A stretch of 39,020 bases of DNA from Oscillospiraceae bacterium (GCA_017545325.1 JAFWOX010000010.1:1-39020), one strand, 5' to 3'; positions 14,406 to 23,377 are shown, counted from the first letter of the stretch. Notes: a model not told the origin generated them from the sequence alone. A program made the numbers and translations.

Positions 14406-16661
14406 ATGATCAAACTGGAAAAACAAGGCGTTATCTATACGGCAGCCGGTCCCAGACCGGCTGCGCCGGGGGAGGAAGCCGCTTCCGCCGCCCGGGAGGG
14501 GACCATGAGCGGGGCAATCCTGCGCAGCCATCACCGGGATAGGGGGGACTCCCTTCTCCATCTGCGCTTCGACAGCCTCATCAGTCATGATATCACCTAT
14601 GTGGGCATCATCCAGACCGCCATGGCCAGCGGCCTGCGGTCCTTCCCCGTGCCCTATGCCATGACCAACTGCCATAACAGCCTTTGCGCCGTCGGAGGAA
14701 CCATCAATGCGGACGACCATGCCTTCGGTCTCTCGGCGGCGAAACGCTTCGGGGGGATTTTTGTGCCCCCAAATATGGCGGTGATCCACCAGTATGCCCG
14801 GGAGCAGCTGGCGGGCTGCGGGAAGATGATCCTGGGCTCGGACAGCCATACCCGCTACGGCGCCCTGGGGACCATGGGATTCGGGGAGGGGGGACCGGAG
14901 CTGGTCAAGCAGCTGCTGGGCGACCCCTATGACCTGGCCAGGCCGGAAACCGTTCTGGTCTGGGTGACCGGCAAGCCCGGCCACGGGGTCGGGCCGCATG
15001 ATGCGGCCATCGCCCTTTGCGGCGCGGTGTACGCCAACGGCTTTGTGAAAAACAAGATCCTGGAGTTTGCCGGACCGGGGATCCGGGCGCTGCCCATGGA
15101 TTTCCGCATCGGCATCGACGTCATGACCACCGAGACCGCCGCCCTCAGCTCCATCTGGGAGACGGATGGAAAGGTGGAGGAGTACTATGCCGTCCACGGG
15201 CGTCCGGAGGAATACCGGAGCCTGGCTCCCCGGGAAGGGGCGTATTACGACAGCCTGGTCCGTCTGGAGCTGGACAAGCTGGAGCCCATGGCCGCGCTGC
15301 CCTTCCATCCCTCCGAGGCGGTCACCCTGCGGGAGCTGATGGCTGAGCCCGGGGATCACCTCCGGGCTGTGGAGCAGCGGGCAAAGGTGCAGCTGGGTCG
15401 GGAGATCCGGCTGACGGATAAGGTCCGGAACGGCAGACTCTATGTCGACCAGGGCGTGATCGCGGGCTGCGCCGGAGGCATGTACGATAATCTGGCGGCG
15501 GCGGCGGCGATCCTGGAGCGGGGCAGCATCGGAAGCGGAGCCTTTTCCCTCTCCGTCTATCCCCCCAGCCTTCCGGTCGCCCTGGAGCTGGCGGAAAACG
15601 GAGTGGAGCGGGCGCTGCTGGAAAACGGCGTGATCTGCAAGCCCTGCTTCTGCGGGCCCTGCTTCGGCGCGGGGGATGTTCCGGTGTGCGACGGCCTTTC
15701 CATCCGCCATACCACCCGCAATTTCCCCAACCGGGAAGGGAGCAAGCCGGGAGACGGGCAGGCTGCCGCCGTGCTGCTGATGGACGCCCGGAGCATCGCC
15801 GCCACCGCGGCGAACGGCGGGTTCCTGACCTCCGCCGCGGATGTGGAATACGATGAACCCGTGCAGGGGCGGCGGCGCTTCGATCCCAGACCCTACGGCA
15901 AGCGGGTGTATTCCGGCTATGGCCGGGGAGATCCGGCGGCGGAGCTGCGCTTCGGCCCCAATATCGTTCCCTGGCCGGAGATCCCGGACTGCGGGGACAG
16001 CCTGGTGATGCGCGTATGCAGCGTGCTTCGGGATGCGGTCACCACGACGGACGAGCTCATTCCCTCCGGGGAGACCTCCTCCTACCGCTCCAACCCCCTG
16101 AAGCTGGCGGAGTTTGCCCTCTCCCGGCGGGATCCGGGCTATGTGGACCGCAGCAAGGCCTGCCGGGAGGCGGAGAAAGACCGCGCCGCCGGCAGCATGG
16201 AGGGGGAGTGGAGCGAAGCGGTCAAGGCCTTCGGCCTGCGGGGGGAGGAGGTCTCCGCCGCCCGTTTCGGCTCGGTGATCTTTGCCAACCGGCCGGGGGA
16301 CGGCTCCGCCCGGGAGCAGGCCGCCTCCTGCCAGCGGATCCTGGGGGGCTGCGCGAACATCTGCTACGCCTTTGCCACCAAGCGTTACCGCTCCAACTGC
16401 ATCAACTGGGGCATGCTGCCCTTTGTCCTGGAGGAAGGGGAGGAGTTCCCCTATGCTGACGGCGACTTCCTGTATGTGCCCGACCTGCGCCGGAGCCTTC
16501 TGGAGCTGCGGGAGAGGATCCCGGCCAAGGTGCTTTCCGGCGGACAGGTGCGGGAGATCACCCTGAACCTGCCCGGATTGACGGAGGAGGAGCGGGATAT
16601 CCTCCTGGCGGGATGTCTCATGAACTGGTATAAGCGCAGAGGGGAGGGAAAGACCGAATGA
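14406..16661 (+). CDS. Aconitase-superfamily hydratase, probable aconitase of this operon
   Basis: A 751-residue protein of the aconitase superfamily, of the YbhJ-like 'hydratase' class and not AcnA or AcnB. Cluster ligands are C355 (AGCAGGMYDNL, where classical enzymes have GSCTNS) and C416/C419 in CGPCFGAGD. LGSDSHT at 143-149 keeps the DSH motif. The swivel domain keeps GSARE (633-637), with the catalytic serine and arginine, then LGGCANICYAFA. Overlapped by the isocitrate dehydrogenase gene (ATGA) and divergent from citrate synthase, it should isomerise citrate to isocitrate. The family is poorly characterised, so the activity is inferred from context and residue conservation. Confidence 0.85.
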   Translation: MIKLEKQGVIYTAAGPRPAAPGEEAASAAREGTMSGAILRSHHRDRGDSLLHLRFDSLISHDITYVGIIQTAMASGLRSFPVPYAMTNCHNSLCAVGGTINADDHAFGLSAAKRFGGIFVPPNMAVIHQYAREQLAGCGKMILGSDSHTRYGALGTMGFGEGGPELVKQLLGDPYDLARPETVLVWVTGKPGHGVGPHDAAIALCGAVYANGFVKNKILEFAGPGIRALPMDFRIGIDVMTTETAALSSIWETDGKVEEYYAVHGRPEEYRSLAPREGAYYDSLVRLELDKLEPMAALPFHPSEAVTLRELMAEPGDHLRAVEQRAKVQLGREIRLTDKVRNGRLYVDQGVIAGCAGGMYDNLAAAAAILERGSIGSGAFSLSVYPPSLPVALELAENGVERALLENGVICKPCFCGPCFGAGDVPVCDGLSIRHTTRNFPNREGSKPGDGQAAAVLLMDARSIAATAANGGFLTSAADVEYDEPVQGRRRFDPRPYGKRVYSGYGRGDPAAELRFGPNIVPWPEIPDCGDSLVMRVCSVLRDAVTTTDELIPSGETSSYRSNPLKLAEFALSRRDPGYVDRSKACREAEKDRAAGSMEGEWSEAVKAFGLRGEEVSAARFGSVIFANRPGDGSAREQAASCQRILGGCANICYAFATKRYRSNCINWGMLPFVLEEGEEFPYADGDFLYVPDLRRSLLELRERIPAKVLSGGQVREITLNLPGLTEEERDILLAGCLMNWYKRRGEGKTE

Positions 16662-17863
16662 AGATCGGCATGAAGCCCATTGTGGAGATGGATGGGGACG
16701 AAATGACCCGGATCCTCTGGCAGGAGATCAAGGAGACCCTGCTGCTGCCCTATGTGGCGCTGGAGACGGAGTACTATGATCTGGGCCTGCCCAACCGGGA
16801 CAGGACGGAGGATCGGGTCACCCTGGAGGCGGCCCGGGCGATCAAGCGCCTGCAGGTGGGCGTCAAGTGCGCCACCATCACCCCCAATGCCCAGCGCATG
16901 GAGGAATACGGCCTGAAGCAGCTTTGGAAGAGTCCCAACGCCACCATCCGGGCGGAGCTGGATGGGACCGTGTTCCGCACGCCCATTCTCACCAGCCGCA
17001 TCCGGCCCTATGTCCGGGGCTGGAAAAAGCCCATCACCATCGCCCGGCATGCCTATGGGGACGTGTATAAGGCGGTGGAGCTTCCGGTCCCCGGCCCCGG
17101 CACGGCCGAGCTGGTGTTCCGGGGGCAGGAAGGAGAAAAGCGGCAGGAGGTATATACCTTCAAGGGGCCGGGGGTGCTGCAGGCCATGCATAACCGGGAG
17201 GATTCCATCGAGGCCTTCGCCCGGAGCTGCTTTACCTACGCCCTTCAGGAGAAGCAGGATCTCTGGTTCTCCGCGAAGGACACCATTTCCAAGGTCTATG
17301 ACGGCCGCTTCCGGGAAATCTTCCAGAAAATCTTCGACGCAGAGTTTGCCGAAGCCTTCCGGCAGGCGGGGATCACCTATTTCTATACCCTGATCGACGA
17401 CGCCGTGGCCCGGGTGATCCGCTCGGAAGGGGGCTTTATCTGGGCGACGAAGAACTATGACGGCGATGTGATGAGCGATATGATCTCCACCGCCTTCGGT
17501 TCCCTGGCCATGATGACCAGCGTGCTGGTTTCCCCCCATGGGTATTATGAGTATGAAGCCGCCCATGGGACGGTCACCCGGCATTACCGCCGGTGGCAGC
17601 AGGGGGAAGAGACCAGTACGAATCCCATTGCCACCATCTTCGCCTGGACCGGCGCTCTGCGCCGCCGGGGGGAGCTGGATGGAAATGAGGCCCTGGTCCG
17701 GTTCTCGGCCGGGCTGGAGAAGGCCTGCCTGGATACCATCGAGGCGGGGGCCATGACCAAGGATCTGGCCGCCCTCTGCGGCGATCCGGATGTGCGTCCC
17801 CTGAACACCTCGGACTTCCTGCAGGAGATCCGGAGCAGACTGGAAGCGGGGCAGTCGGCATGA
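16658..17863 (+). CDS. icd: NADP-dependent isocitrate dehydrogenase (eukaryotic-like, homodimeric type)
   Basis: A 401-residue enzyme converting isocitrate to 2-oxoglutarate and CO2. It starts with IVEMDGDEMTRILW, the mark of the homodimeric type II family; substrate loop SPNATIRAELDGTVFRTPI (residues 92-110), DNDVxD-like region ITYFYTLIDDAVARVI, and the coenzyme segment EYEAAHGTVTRHYR, where H-G-T-V-x-R-H-Y-R fits NADP preference. Length is normal for the type. It starts in ATGA overlap with the hydratase and ends in ATGA overlap with the ThyA-like gene, so the four-gene unit is one coupled operon. Confidence 0.93.
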   Translation: MKIGMKPIVEMDGDEMTRILWQEIKETLLLPYVALETEYYDLGLPNRDRTEDRVTLEAARAIKRLQVGVKCATITPNAQRMEEYGLKQLWKSPNATIRAELDGTVFRTPILTSRIRPYVRGWKKPITIARHAYGDVYKAVELPVPGPGTAELVFRGQEGEKRQEVYTFKGPGVLQAMHNREDSIEAFARSCFTYALQEKQDLWFSAKDTISKVYDGRFREIFQKIFDAEFAEAFRQAGITYFYTLIDDAVARVIRSEGGFIWATKNYDGDVMSDMISTAFGSLAMMTSVLVSPHGYYEYEAAHGTVTRHYRRWQQGEETSTNPIATIFAWTGALRRRGELDGNEALVRFSAGLEKACLDTIEAGAMTKDLAALCGDPDVRPLNTSDFLQEIRSRLEAGQSA

Positions 17864-18606
17864 GAGAGGCGCTGGCGATGGGACGCACCCTGCCGGAGGC
17901 CTACCATCGGGCCCTGGAGCTCCTGCGGGAAGAGGGGGAGGTGACCCCCTGCCCGGACTACAACACCACCCAGCGGGAGCTGAGCATGACCATGTGGGTG
18001 CGGGAGCCTCTGGCGGAGCCCATGATCTCCAAGCTGTTCATCGGCGGCTATCGGGAGCTGGAGCAGTACCGGCAGGAGATGCTGGACGGCATCCTGGATT
18101 TTGAGATCGAGAAGGGAAACTGGGCCTACACCTACCATTCCCGCATGGCCCCTCAGCTGCCCTTCGTCCTGCGGGAGCTGCGCAGGAACCCGGAATCCCG
18201 GCGGGCTGTGGTAGACGTGCGGGACTGGGTGCATGACAGTGCGGAAGGGAATGAAAACCCCGCCTGTCTGCAGCACCTGCAGTTCTTCATCCGGAACGGA
18301 AAACTGGACTGCGACGTGCTGTTTCGCTCCAATGATGCATGCAAGGCTGCCTTTATGAACGCCTTTGCCCTGATCCTCCTGCAGCAGCGCCTGGCAAAGG
18401 AGCTGGGCGTTGAGGTGGGGACCTATACCCATCGGGCCAACAGCTTCCACTGCTATGAGCGGGATTTCCCCATGCTGGACGGGTATCTTCGCCGGATCCG
18501 CTCCGGGGAAGAGATCACCTTTGATTATGCGGGAGAGTGGGAGGAGCTGATGGCGGAGGCGCGGCCGGAGATCGCCGCAGCGGTGGAAGAACTGAAAAAC
18601 AGATGA
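17860..18606 (+). CDS. Thymidylate-synthase-like protein
   Basis: A 248-residue member of the thymidylate synthase/dCMP hydroxymethylase fold. C136 sits five residues before QF (CLQHLQF), as in the PCHxxxQF catalytic motif of ThyA. RSND (156-159) matches the phosphate-binding RSxD, N167 aligns with the asparagine that prefers uracil over cytosine, and H197/Y199 (FHCY) match the HxY pair. Missing are the usual PP before the cysteine, the LG after RSxD and the RR-LWNP segment, and the protein is shorter than most ThyA. It is locked into a TCA-cycle operon by ATGA overlaps on both sides. It may be a divergent ThyA or act on another substrate. Confidence 0.75.
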   Translation: MREALAMGRTLPEAYHRALELLREEGEVTPCPDYNTTQRELSMTMWVREPLAEPMISKLFIGGYRELEQYRQEMLDGILDFEIEKGNWAYTYHSRMAPQLPFVLRELRRNPESRRAVVDVRDWVHDSAEGNENPACLQHLQFFIRNGKLDCDVLFRSNDACKAAFMNAFALILLQQRLAKELGVEVGTYTHRANSFHCYERDFPMLDGYLRRIRSGEEITFDYAGEWEELMAEARPEIAAAVEELKNR

Positions 18607-19484
18607 GGCAGAAACCGTGGCTCGGCTCCCTGGCTCTCATCCTTGCGGCTGTCATCTGGGGCTCCGCCTTCGTGGCGCAGCGCAGGGGAATGGAGTTCAA
18701 CGGGCCCTTTACCTTCAATTCGGTGCGGTGCTGTATCGGCGCTGCGGCGCTGGGACTGGTCTCCCTGTTCCTTCCGCGGCGGGGGGATACGGATCGGCGG
18801 AGCACGCTCTTATGCGGCCTGTACTGCGGCCTGTGCCTTTTCTTCGCCACCAACCTGCAGCAGCTTGGCCTGGTGGATACAGATGCAGGCAAGGCCGGCT
18901 TTATCACCACCTTCTATATCGTCATGGTGTCGGTGGCGGGTCTGCTTCTGGGCAAACGCTGCGCCAGGATCACCTGGCTGGCGGTGGTCCTGGCCTTCGC
19001 CGGTCTCTATTTCCTCTGTATGTCCTCGGGGAGCCTTCGGTTCCGGCGGGGAGATCTGCTGGTGTTCCTCAGCGCCCTGTGTTATACCGTGCATATCCTG
19101 CTGGTGGATCATTTCGTCCTGAAGGCGGACGGGGTCCTGATGAGCTGTATCCAGTTTGCCGTATGCGGGATCCTGAGTCTGATCCCCGCCTTTGCGATGG
19201 AAACGCCAAGGCTGCCGGATCTGGGCAGCGGGATCGTGCCGCTCCTCTATGCGGGGCTTCTCTCCTGCGGCGTGGCCTATACCATGCAGATCGTGGAACA
19301 GAAGCACCTGAAGCCCGCGGTGGCCAGCCTGATCATGAGCATGGAGTCCGTGTTCGCCGTGCTTTCCGGCTGGCTGATCCTGCATGAAAAGCTGTCCGGC
19401 AGGGAGCTTCTGGGCTGCGGGCTGGTGTTTTCCGCCGTTTTGCTGGTGCAGCTTTGGCCGGAGAAAAAGCAGCGGACGGCATAA
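18603..19484 (+). CDS. EamA/DMT-superfamily transporter
   Basis: A 293-residue membrane protein with about ten hydrophobic segments and the two-fold EamA repeat. It starts SLALILAAVIWGSAFVAQRRGM, a typical EamA first helix, and the second half has GLLSCGVAYTMQIVEQKHLKPAVASLIMSMESVFAVL, the classic conserved helix pair. The family exports amino acids and other metabolites; the substrate is not readable. It begins in ATGA overlap with the ThyA-like gene and closes the operon, so an export role for an intermediate of glutamate or 2-oxoglutarate metabolism is possible but unproven. Confidence 0.85.
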   Translation: MRQKPWLGSLALILAAVIWGSAFVAQRRGMEFNGPFTFNSVRCCIGAAALGLVSLFLPRRGDTDRRSTLLCGLYCGLCLFFATNLQQLGLVDTDAGKAGFITTFYIVMVSVAGLLLGKRCARITWLAVVLAFAGLYFLCMSSGSLRFRRGDLLVFLSALCYTVHILLVDHFVLKADGVLMSCIQFAVCGILSLIPAFAMETPRLPDLGSGIVPLLYAGLLSCGVAYTMQIVEQKHLKPAVASLIMSMESVFAVLSGWLILHEKLSGRELLGCGLVFSAVLLVQLWPEKKQRTA

Positions 19485-19494
19485 AAATGAAGAA

Positions 19495-19527
19495 CACTGG
19501 GGAGAGCGCGATGCGCTCTCCCCAGTG
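19495..19527. terminator. Bidirectional terminator after the DMT gene
   Basis: Perfect 15-base stem CACTGGGGAGAGCGC (19495-19509) and GCGCTCTCCCCAGTG (19513-19527), loop GAT, followed by CCTTTT on plus and TTCTTCATTTTT on minus. Serves the convergent DMT and symporter genes. Confidence 0.85.
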
Positions 19528-19541
19528 CCTTTTGGGATGAT

Positions 19542-21020
19542 TCACAGGTCGTGGCCCTTGCTGGCCTGGTCAAACAATTTCGTGACCTGTGTATCCGGCA
19601 CCTTGGTGAGGAGGGTTACCACGACGCCGATCAGTAAGCTGAAAATGAAGGCGGGAAGAAGCTCGTAGAGCCCCACGGCGGGCTTGATGGCGTAAAGCCA
19701 CACCAGATCCAGGATCGCCCCGCCCGCGATAGAGGCGATGGCTCCGGGGAAGTTGTACCGCCGCCAGTAGAGGGAGAGGATGATGGCGGGGCCGAAAGCC
19801 GCGCCGAAAATGCCCCAGGCGTTGGAAACCAAGCTCATGATGGAGTTCTTCTTGTCCAGAAGGGCGATCAGAAGGGCGGCAACGGAGATGATCAGGACGA
19901 CGATGCGGCCGACCCAAAGCATTTCCTTGTCCCCGGCCTTCCCCTTCCGGAAAACCGGCTGGTATACATCGCTGGCAAAGGCGGAGGCGGAAGCCAGAAG
20001 CTGGGAGTCCGCCGTGCTCATGGAGGCGGCCAGGATGGCGGAGAGCAGGATGCCGGAGATCAGGGCGGGGAAGAGGCTGCGCACCAGCTGGATGAAGACC
20101 AGCTCATTATTCTCCAGTCCACTGCCGAAATACCGGAAGCCGATCAGACCGGTGAGCACGGAGAAAAGGAGGATCAGCGTGGTCCAGCTGCTGCCGATCA
20201 CCGCGCTGCGCTTGCATTCCTTCTCGGAACGGATGGACATGTACCGGATGATGATATGGGGCATACCGAAGTACCCCAGGCCCCAGGCCAGACCGGAGAG
20301 GATCCCGTTCGCCGCGCTCCACCCGGCGGCGCCGCCCACAAGGTTCCAGTAACCCGCCGCGAGGGCGTGGGCGTCCGCTCCCTTGCCCGCGTTCAGCGCG
20401 GCCAGGGCAACGATGGGGGTGGCGATTAGGGCGATGAGCATGAGCATGCCCTGGAAGAAGTCCGTCCAGCAAACGGCGCTGAAGCCGCCCAGGAAGGTGT
20501 AGGAGACGATGATCACCGCAGCCAGGATCATGGCGCCTGTGGCATTCACGCCCAGCACGGTGTTGAACAGGGTGCCGCAGGCCTTGATGCTGCTGGCGGC
20601 ATAGATGGCATAGGCCAGGATGAAAATCACTGCGCACAGGATCTGCAGCAGCTTGTTCCCGCTGAGGAAACGGTTGGTGAGGTACTGGGGGATGGTGATG
20701 GAATCCTTCGCCGCGATGGAAAAGCGGCGAAGCCTCTGGGAAACCAGGATCCAGCTGAGGGCCTGCCCCAGGGCCAGGCCGACGGCGGTCCAGATCTCCA
20801 CCAGACCGGTGAGGTACAGCGCGCCGGGAAGCCCCATGAGCACCCAGGAACTCATATCCGAAGCCCCGGCGGAGAGAGCGGCGACGATACCGCTCACCTG
20901 GCGGTCACCCAGGAAATAGGCCTTCTCCCCCTGGCCCTTGTGCTTCAGGAAGAAATGCAGGCCGATACCCAGCATGCAGACCAGGTAGAGAAGGAATACG
21001 ATCAACTCTGTGTAATTCAA
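19542..21020 (-). CDS. putP: Sodium/proline symporter (SSS family)
   Basis: A 492-residue, roughly 13-helix sodium:solute symporter. PutP-type features include the opening LNYTELIVFLLYLVCMLGIG, LGDRQVSGIVAALSAGASDMSSWVLMGLPGALY (the conserved Na+-site segment after helix 1), and SAILAASMSTADSQLLASASAFASDVYQP. I use the TTG at 21020, preceded by AGGAGG; the longer frame starts beyond that site. A near-consensus promoter drives it from the shared region with the divergent LysR-type gene. Proline as substrate is inferred from close family resemblance. Confidence 0.9.
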   Translation of the reverse strand: MNYTELIVFLLYLVCMLGIGLHFFLKHKGQGEKAYFLGDRQVSGIVAALSAGASDMSSWVLMGLPGALYLTGLVEIWTAVGLALGQALSWILVSQRLRRFSIAAKDSITIPQYLTNRFLSGNKLLQILCAVIFILAYAIYAASSIKACGTLFNTVLGVNATGAMILAAVIIVSYTFLGGFSAVCWTDFFQGMLMLIALIATPIVALAALNAGKGADAHALAAGYWNLVGGAAGWSAANGILSGLAWGLGYFGMPHIIIRYMSIRSEKECKRSAVIGSSWTTLILLFSVLTGLIGFRYFGSGLENNELVFIQLVRSLFPALISGILLSAILAASMSTADSQLLASASAFASDVYQPVFRKGKAGDKEMLWVGRIVVLIISVAALLIALLDKKNSIMSLVSNAWGIFGAAFGPAIILSLYWRRYNFPGAIASIAGGAILDLVWLYAIKPAVGLYELLPAFIFSLLIGVVVTLLTKVPDTQVTKLFDQASKGHDL

Positions 21021-21048
21021 AACAGCGACCTCCTCTTGACAAATAAGC

Positions 21049-21137
21049 ATTTACTAATATATAATATAAGTAAATTCTTGAATGAAGCGATTATAAACGA
21101 AACCGGAAAGAATTGCAAGTAAATTCTGCGATTTACT
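21049..21137. repeat. Fourfold ATTTACT/AGTAAAT motif between the symporter and LysR genes
   Basis: ATTTACT occurs at 21049-21055 and 21131-21137, its inverse AGTAAAT at 21069-21075 and 21118-21124. The inner pair at 21118-21137 makes a 7-base dyad with 6-base centre; AAGTAAATTCT is a direct 11-base repeat at 21068-21078 and 21117-21127, 49 bases apart. The copies flank and touch the symporter promoter, the arrangement expected of LysR-type operator and activation sites. Confidence 0.55.
21090..21118 (-). promoter_or_regulatory. Promoter of the proline symporter gene
   Basis: Minus-strand TTGCAA (plus 21113-21118) and TATAAT (plus 21090-21095), 17 bases apart. The -35 overlaps one AGTAAAT copy, so a bound regulator would meet RNA polymerase here. 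Confidence 0.75.
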
Positions 21138-21154
21138 CGGAAAAAGAGGAAAAG

Positions 21155-22045
21155 ATGAATCTGAAGCGCTATCGTTTCTTCCTGCAGACCGTAAAAAGCG
21201 GCAGTCTCAGCGGCGCGGCGGAGGCCCTGGGCTGCTCCCAGTCCGCCGTGAGCCAGATGATCGCCGGGCTGGAAAAGGAGCTGGGGGTGAGTCTGCTGCG
21301 CCGCAGCCGCACCGGCATCCGGCTGACGGAGGAGGGAAGACTGCTCCTGCCCGAGATCGAAGCCCTGCTGGAAGCCCAAAAGCGGATCGAGGACCTCTGC
21401 GGCGATTTCCGGGGCGGTGAGCGGGGCGCGGTGGTGGTGGCCTCCTTTTCCAGCGTGGCGGTGCATTGGCTGCCGGGGATCTTCAAGGCCTTCGGGGAAG
21501 CCCATCCGGATGTGGAGCTGCGGCTGAACACGGGAGACTACCACGATGTATCCCTCTGGCTGGGATCCGGTGCGGCCAACGTGGGATTTGCCACCCCCAG
21601 CTGCGCCGGGGGATGCCGGTTCATCCCACTGTATCGGGATCCGCTTCTTGCGGTGCTGCCTCCGGATCATCCCCTGGGAGACGCCGGGGAGTTTCCCGTG
21701 GAGCAAATGGAAAAGGAGTCCTTCCTGGGGCTGCTGGCCGCATCGGATCAGGATGCGCGGGATTATCTTGCTTCCTTTGGGATCACCCCCAATATCCGGC
21801 TGTCCACGAAGGACGACTATGCCATCCTGGCCATGATCCGCAGCGGCCTGGGGATCAGCATCATGCAGGAGCTGCTCCTCCGAGGGGAGACGGAGGGTCT
21901 GCGTCTGCTCCCCCTGAAGCCCAGAGCCTACCGGACCATCGGCCTGGCGGTGACAGAGGAGGGGGAGCGGAATCCCGCGGTACGGTCCTTTGCCGCCTTT
22001 ACCCGGCGTTGGGTCCGGGAAAACTGGCGGGAAGGGGCAATATAG
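21155..22045 (+). CDS. LysR-family transcriptional regulator
   Basis: A 296-residue regulator. The winged helix-turn-helix occupies residues 1-60 (FLQTVKSGSLSGAAEALGCSQSAVSQMIAGLEKELGVSLLRR), followed by a linker helix and a periplasmic-binding-like effector domain (about 88-290). The start at 21155 follows AGAGGA. It is divergent from the proline symporter gene with AGTAAAT repeats between them, so control of the symporter plus autoregulation is the natural reading. The effector cannot be deduced. Confidence 0.9.
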   Translation: MNLKRYRFFLQTVKSGSLSGAAEALGCSQSAVSQMIAGLEKELGVSLLRRSRTGIRLTEEGRLLLPEIEALLEAQKRIEDLCGDFRGGERGAVVVASFSSVAVHWLPGIFKAFGEAHPDVELRLNTGDYHDVSLWLGSGAANVGFATPSCAGGCRFIPLYRDPLLAVLPPDHPLGDAGEFPVEQMEKESFLGLLAASDQDARDYLASFGITPNIRLSTKDDYAILAMIRSGLGISIMQELLLRGETEGLRLLPLKPRAYRTIGLAVTEEGERNPAVRSFAAFTRRWVRENWREGAI

Positions 22046-22091
22046 CGGGGAATGGTCCCCACGGCTTTTCTTCCGGGCGGATGAAAAAAAC

Positions 22092-22117
22092 CAGCGCGGC
22101 CGCAGCGGGCCGCGCTG
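22092..22117 (-). terminator. Terminator of the RlmI-type gene
   Basis: Stem CAGCGCGGCC (22092-22101) and GGCCGCGCTG (22108-22117) with a 6-base loop; on the minus strand it is followed by a run of seven T. It may also stop the convergent LysR transcript. Confidence 0.8.
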
Positions 22118-22134
22118 ATCATTCTGCCGGGGGT

Positions 22135-23358
22135 TCAGACCACCTGGAAGAGATAGAATTTCAGATAATCCGTCTCCGGGACCCCCCAGAGGATGGGATG
22201 ATCCGGAGCCTGCTGCCGGGCTTCGATCTGCCGCAGGGAAACTTGCGCATCGGCCGCCGCTTCGCGGAGCATTGCCTCAAAACGGGCGGCGGGCATGAAA
22301 TGGGAGCAGGAGCAGGTGGCGAGATATCCGCCCCGGGGAAGGAGCTGCATGGCCCGCCGGTTGATTTCCTTGTAGCCCCGGTAGGCCCGGTCTGCTGTCG
22401 CGCTGCTCTTGGTGAATGCGGGAGGATCCAGGATGATATAGTCCCAGGGGGAGCCGCCCTTGGCCGCTGCCTCCGTGAGCAGATCGAAAACGTCCGTCCG
22501 GAGAAAGTCGATCCTGTCCCGGAGCCCGTTCAGCTCCGCATTGCGCTCCGCCTGCTGCAGGGCCTCCGGGGAGATATCCGCCGCCGTCACCCGCTTTGCG
22601 CCGGCGGCGGCGCAATTCAGGGCGAATGCGCCGGTATGGGTGAAGCAGTCCAGGACCCGCCGCCCGGGGGCCAGCCTTGCCGCGGCCAGACGGTTGTACT
22701 TCTGGTCCAGGAAGTACCCGGTCTTCTGCCCGCGAATGAAGTCCACGTCAAAGCGCAGGCCGTTTTCCCGGATCTCCGTATGTCCGTCTCCCTCCTGGAC
22801 AAGCCCCGGCAGGGAAACGTATCCGGACCAGGGCTCCAGACCCTCCTTGGTCCGAAGGGGAGAATCGCTGCGCTCGTAGATGATCCGGATCCGCTCCCCC
22901 TGCTCCTCCAGCACCTGAAGCAGGAGGCGGTACAGGAGAGCCTTCCGCAGCTCCATGCCCAGGGAAAGGACCTCCGTGACCAGAACATCCCCGAAGCGGT
23001 CCACGGTCAGACCGGGGAACTGGTCCGCCTCGCCGAAAATGAGGCGGCAGCAGCCGTAATCCTCTCCCATGACCGTGCGGCGATACTCCAGGGCATACCG
23101 GATGCGCCGGAGGAAAAAGGCCTCGTCGAAACGGTCGTTGGCATTCCGGGAGAGCAGGCGGACGCGGATCTTGCTGCGGTCGTTCACCGTGCCGCTGCCC
23201 AGCCAGCGCCCCTTGCGGGAGAAAACATCCACGATGTCCCCCTGGGCGTATTCTCCCGATACGGAAAGGACCTCCTCCCCGTAGACCCAGGGGTGTCCGG
23301 CCCGAAGGGCTCTTTCCCCTTTGGGGGTGACGGTAAATCCGGCATAACCGCGCTCCAT
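22135..23358 (-). CDS. RlmI/RlmK-type 23S rRNA (cytosine-C5) methyltransferase
   Basis: A 407-residue protein with an N-terminal PUA RNA-binding domain (about residues 1-80, KGERALRAGHPWVYGEEV) and a Rossmann SAM domain. SAM motif I is RVLDCFTHTGAFALNCA, motif II AADISPEA, and the catalytic loop is ILDPPAFTKS, as in RlmI, which makes m5C1962 in E. coli 23S rRNA. QKTGYFLDQKYNR before motif I is also diagnostic. I start at the ATG at 23358 after GGAGG; an in-frame upstream start overlaps the promoter. Family call is firm; the exact rRNA position is not proven for this organism. Confidence 0.9.
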   Translation of the reverse strand: MERGYAGFTVTPKGERALRAGHPWVYGEEVLSVSGEYAQGDIVDVFSRKGRWLGSGTVNDRSKIRVRLLSRNANDRFDEAFFLRRIRYALEYRRTVMGEDYGCCRLIFGEADQFPGLTVDRFGDVLVTEVLSLGMELRKALLYRLLLQVLEEQGERIRIIYERSDSPLRTKEGLEPWSGYVSLPGLVQEGDGHTEIRENGLRFDVDFIRGQKTGYFLDQKYNRLAAARLAPGRRVLDCFTHTGAFALNCAAAGAKRVTAADISPEALQQAERNAELNGLRDRIDFLRTDVFDLLTEAAAKGGSPWDYIILDPPAFTKSSATADRAYRGYKEINRRAMQLLPRGGYLATCSCSHFMPAARFEAMLREAAADAQVSLRQIEARQQAPDHPILWGVPETDYLKFYLFQVV

Positions 23359-23377
23359 GTGCAGCACCTCCGGGGAA

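Noticed and set aside
14216..14542. A plus-strand frame spanning the citrate synthase/hydratase gap
   Set aside because: It crosses two promoters and continues in the wrong frame into the hydratase gene.
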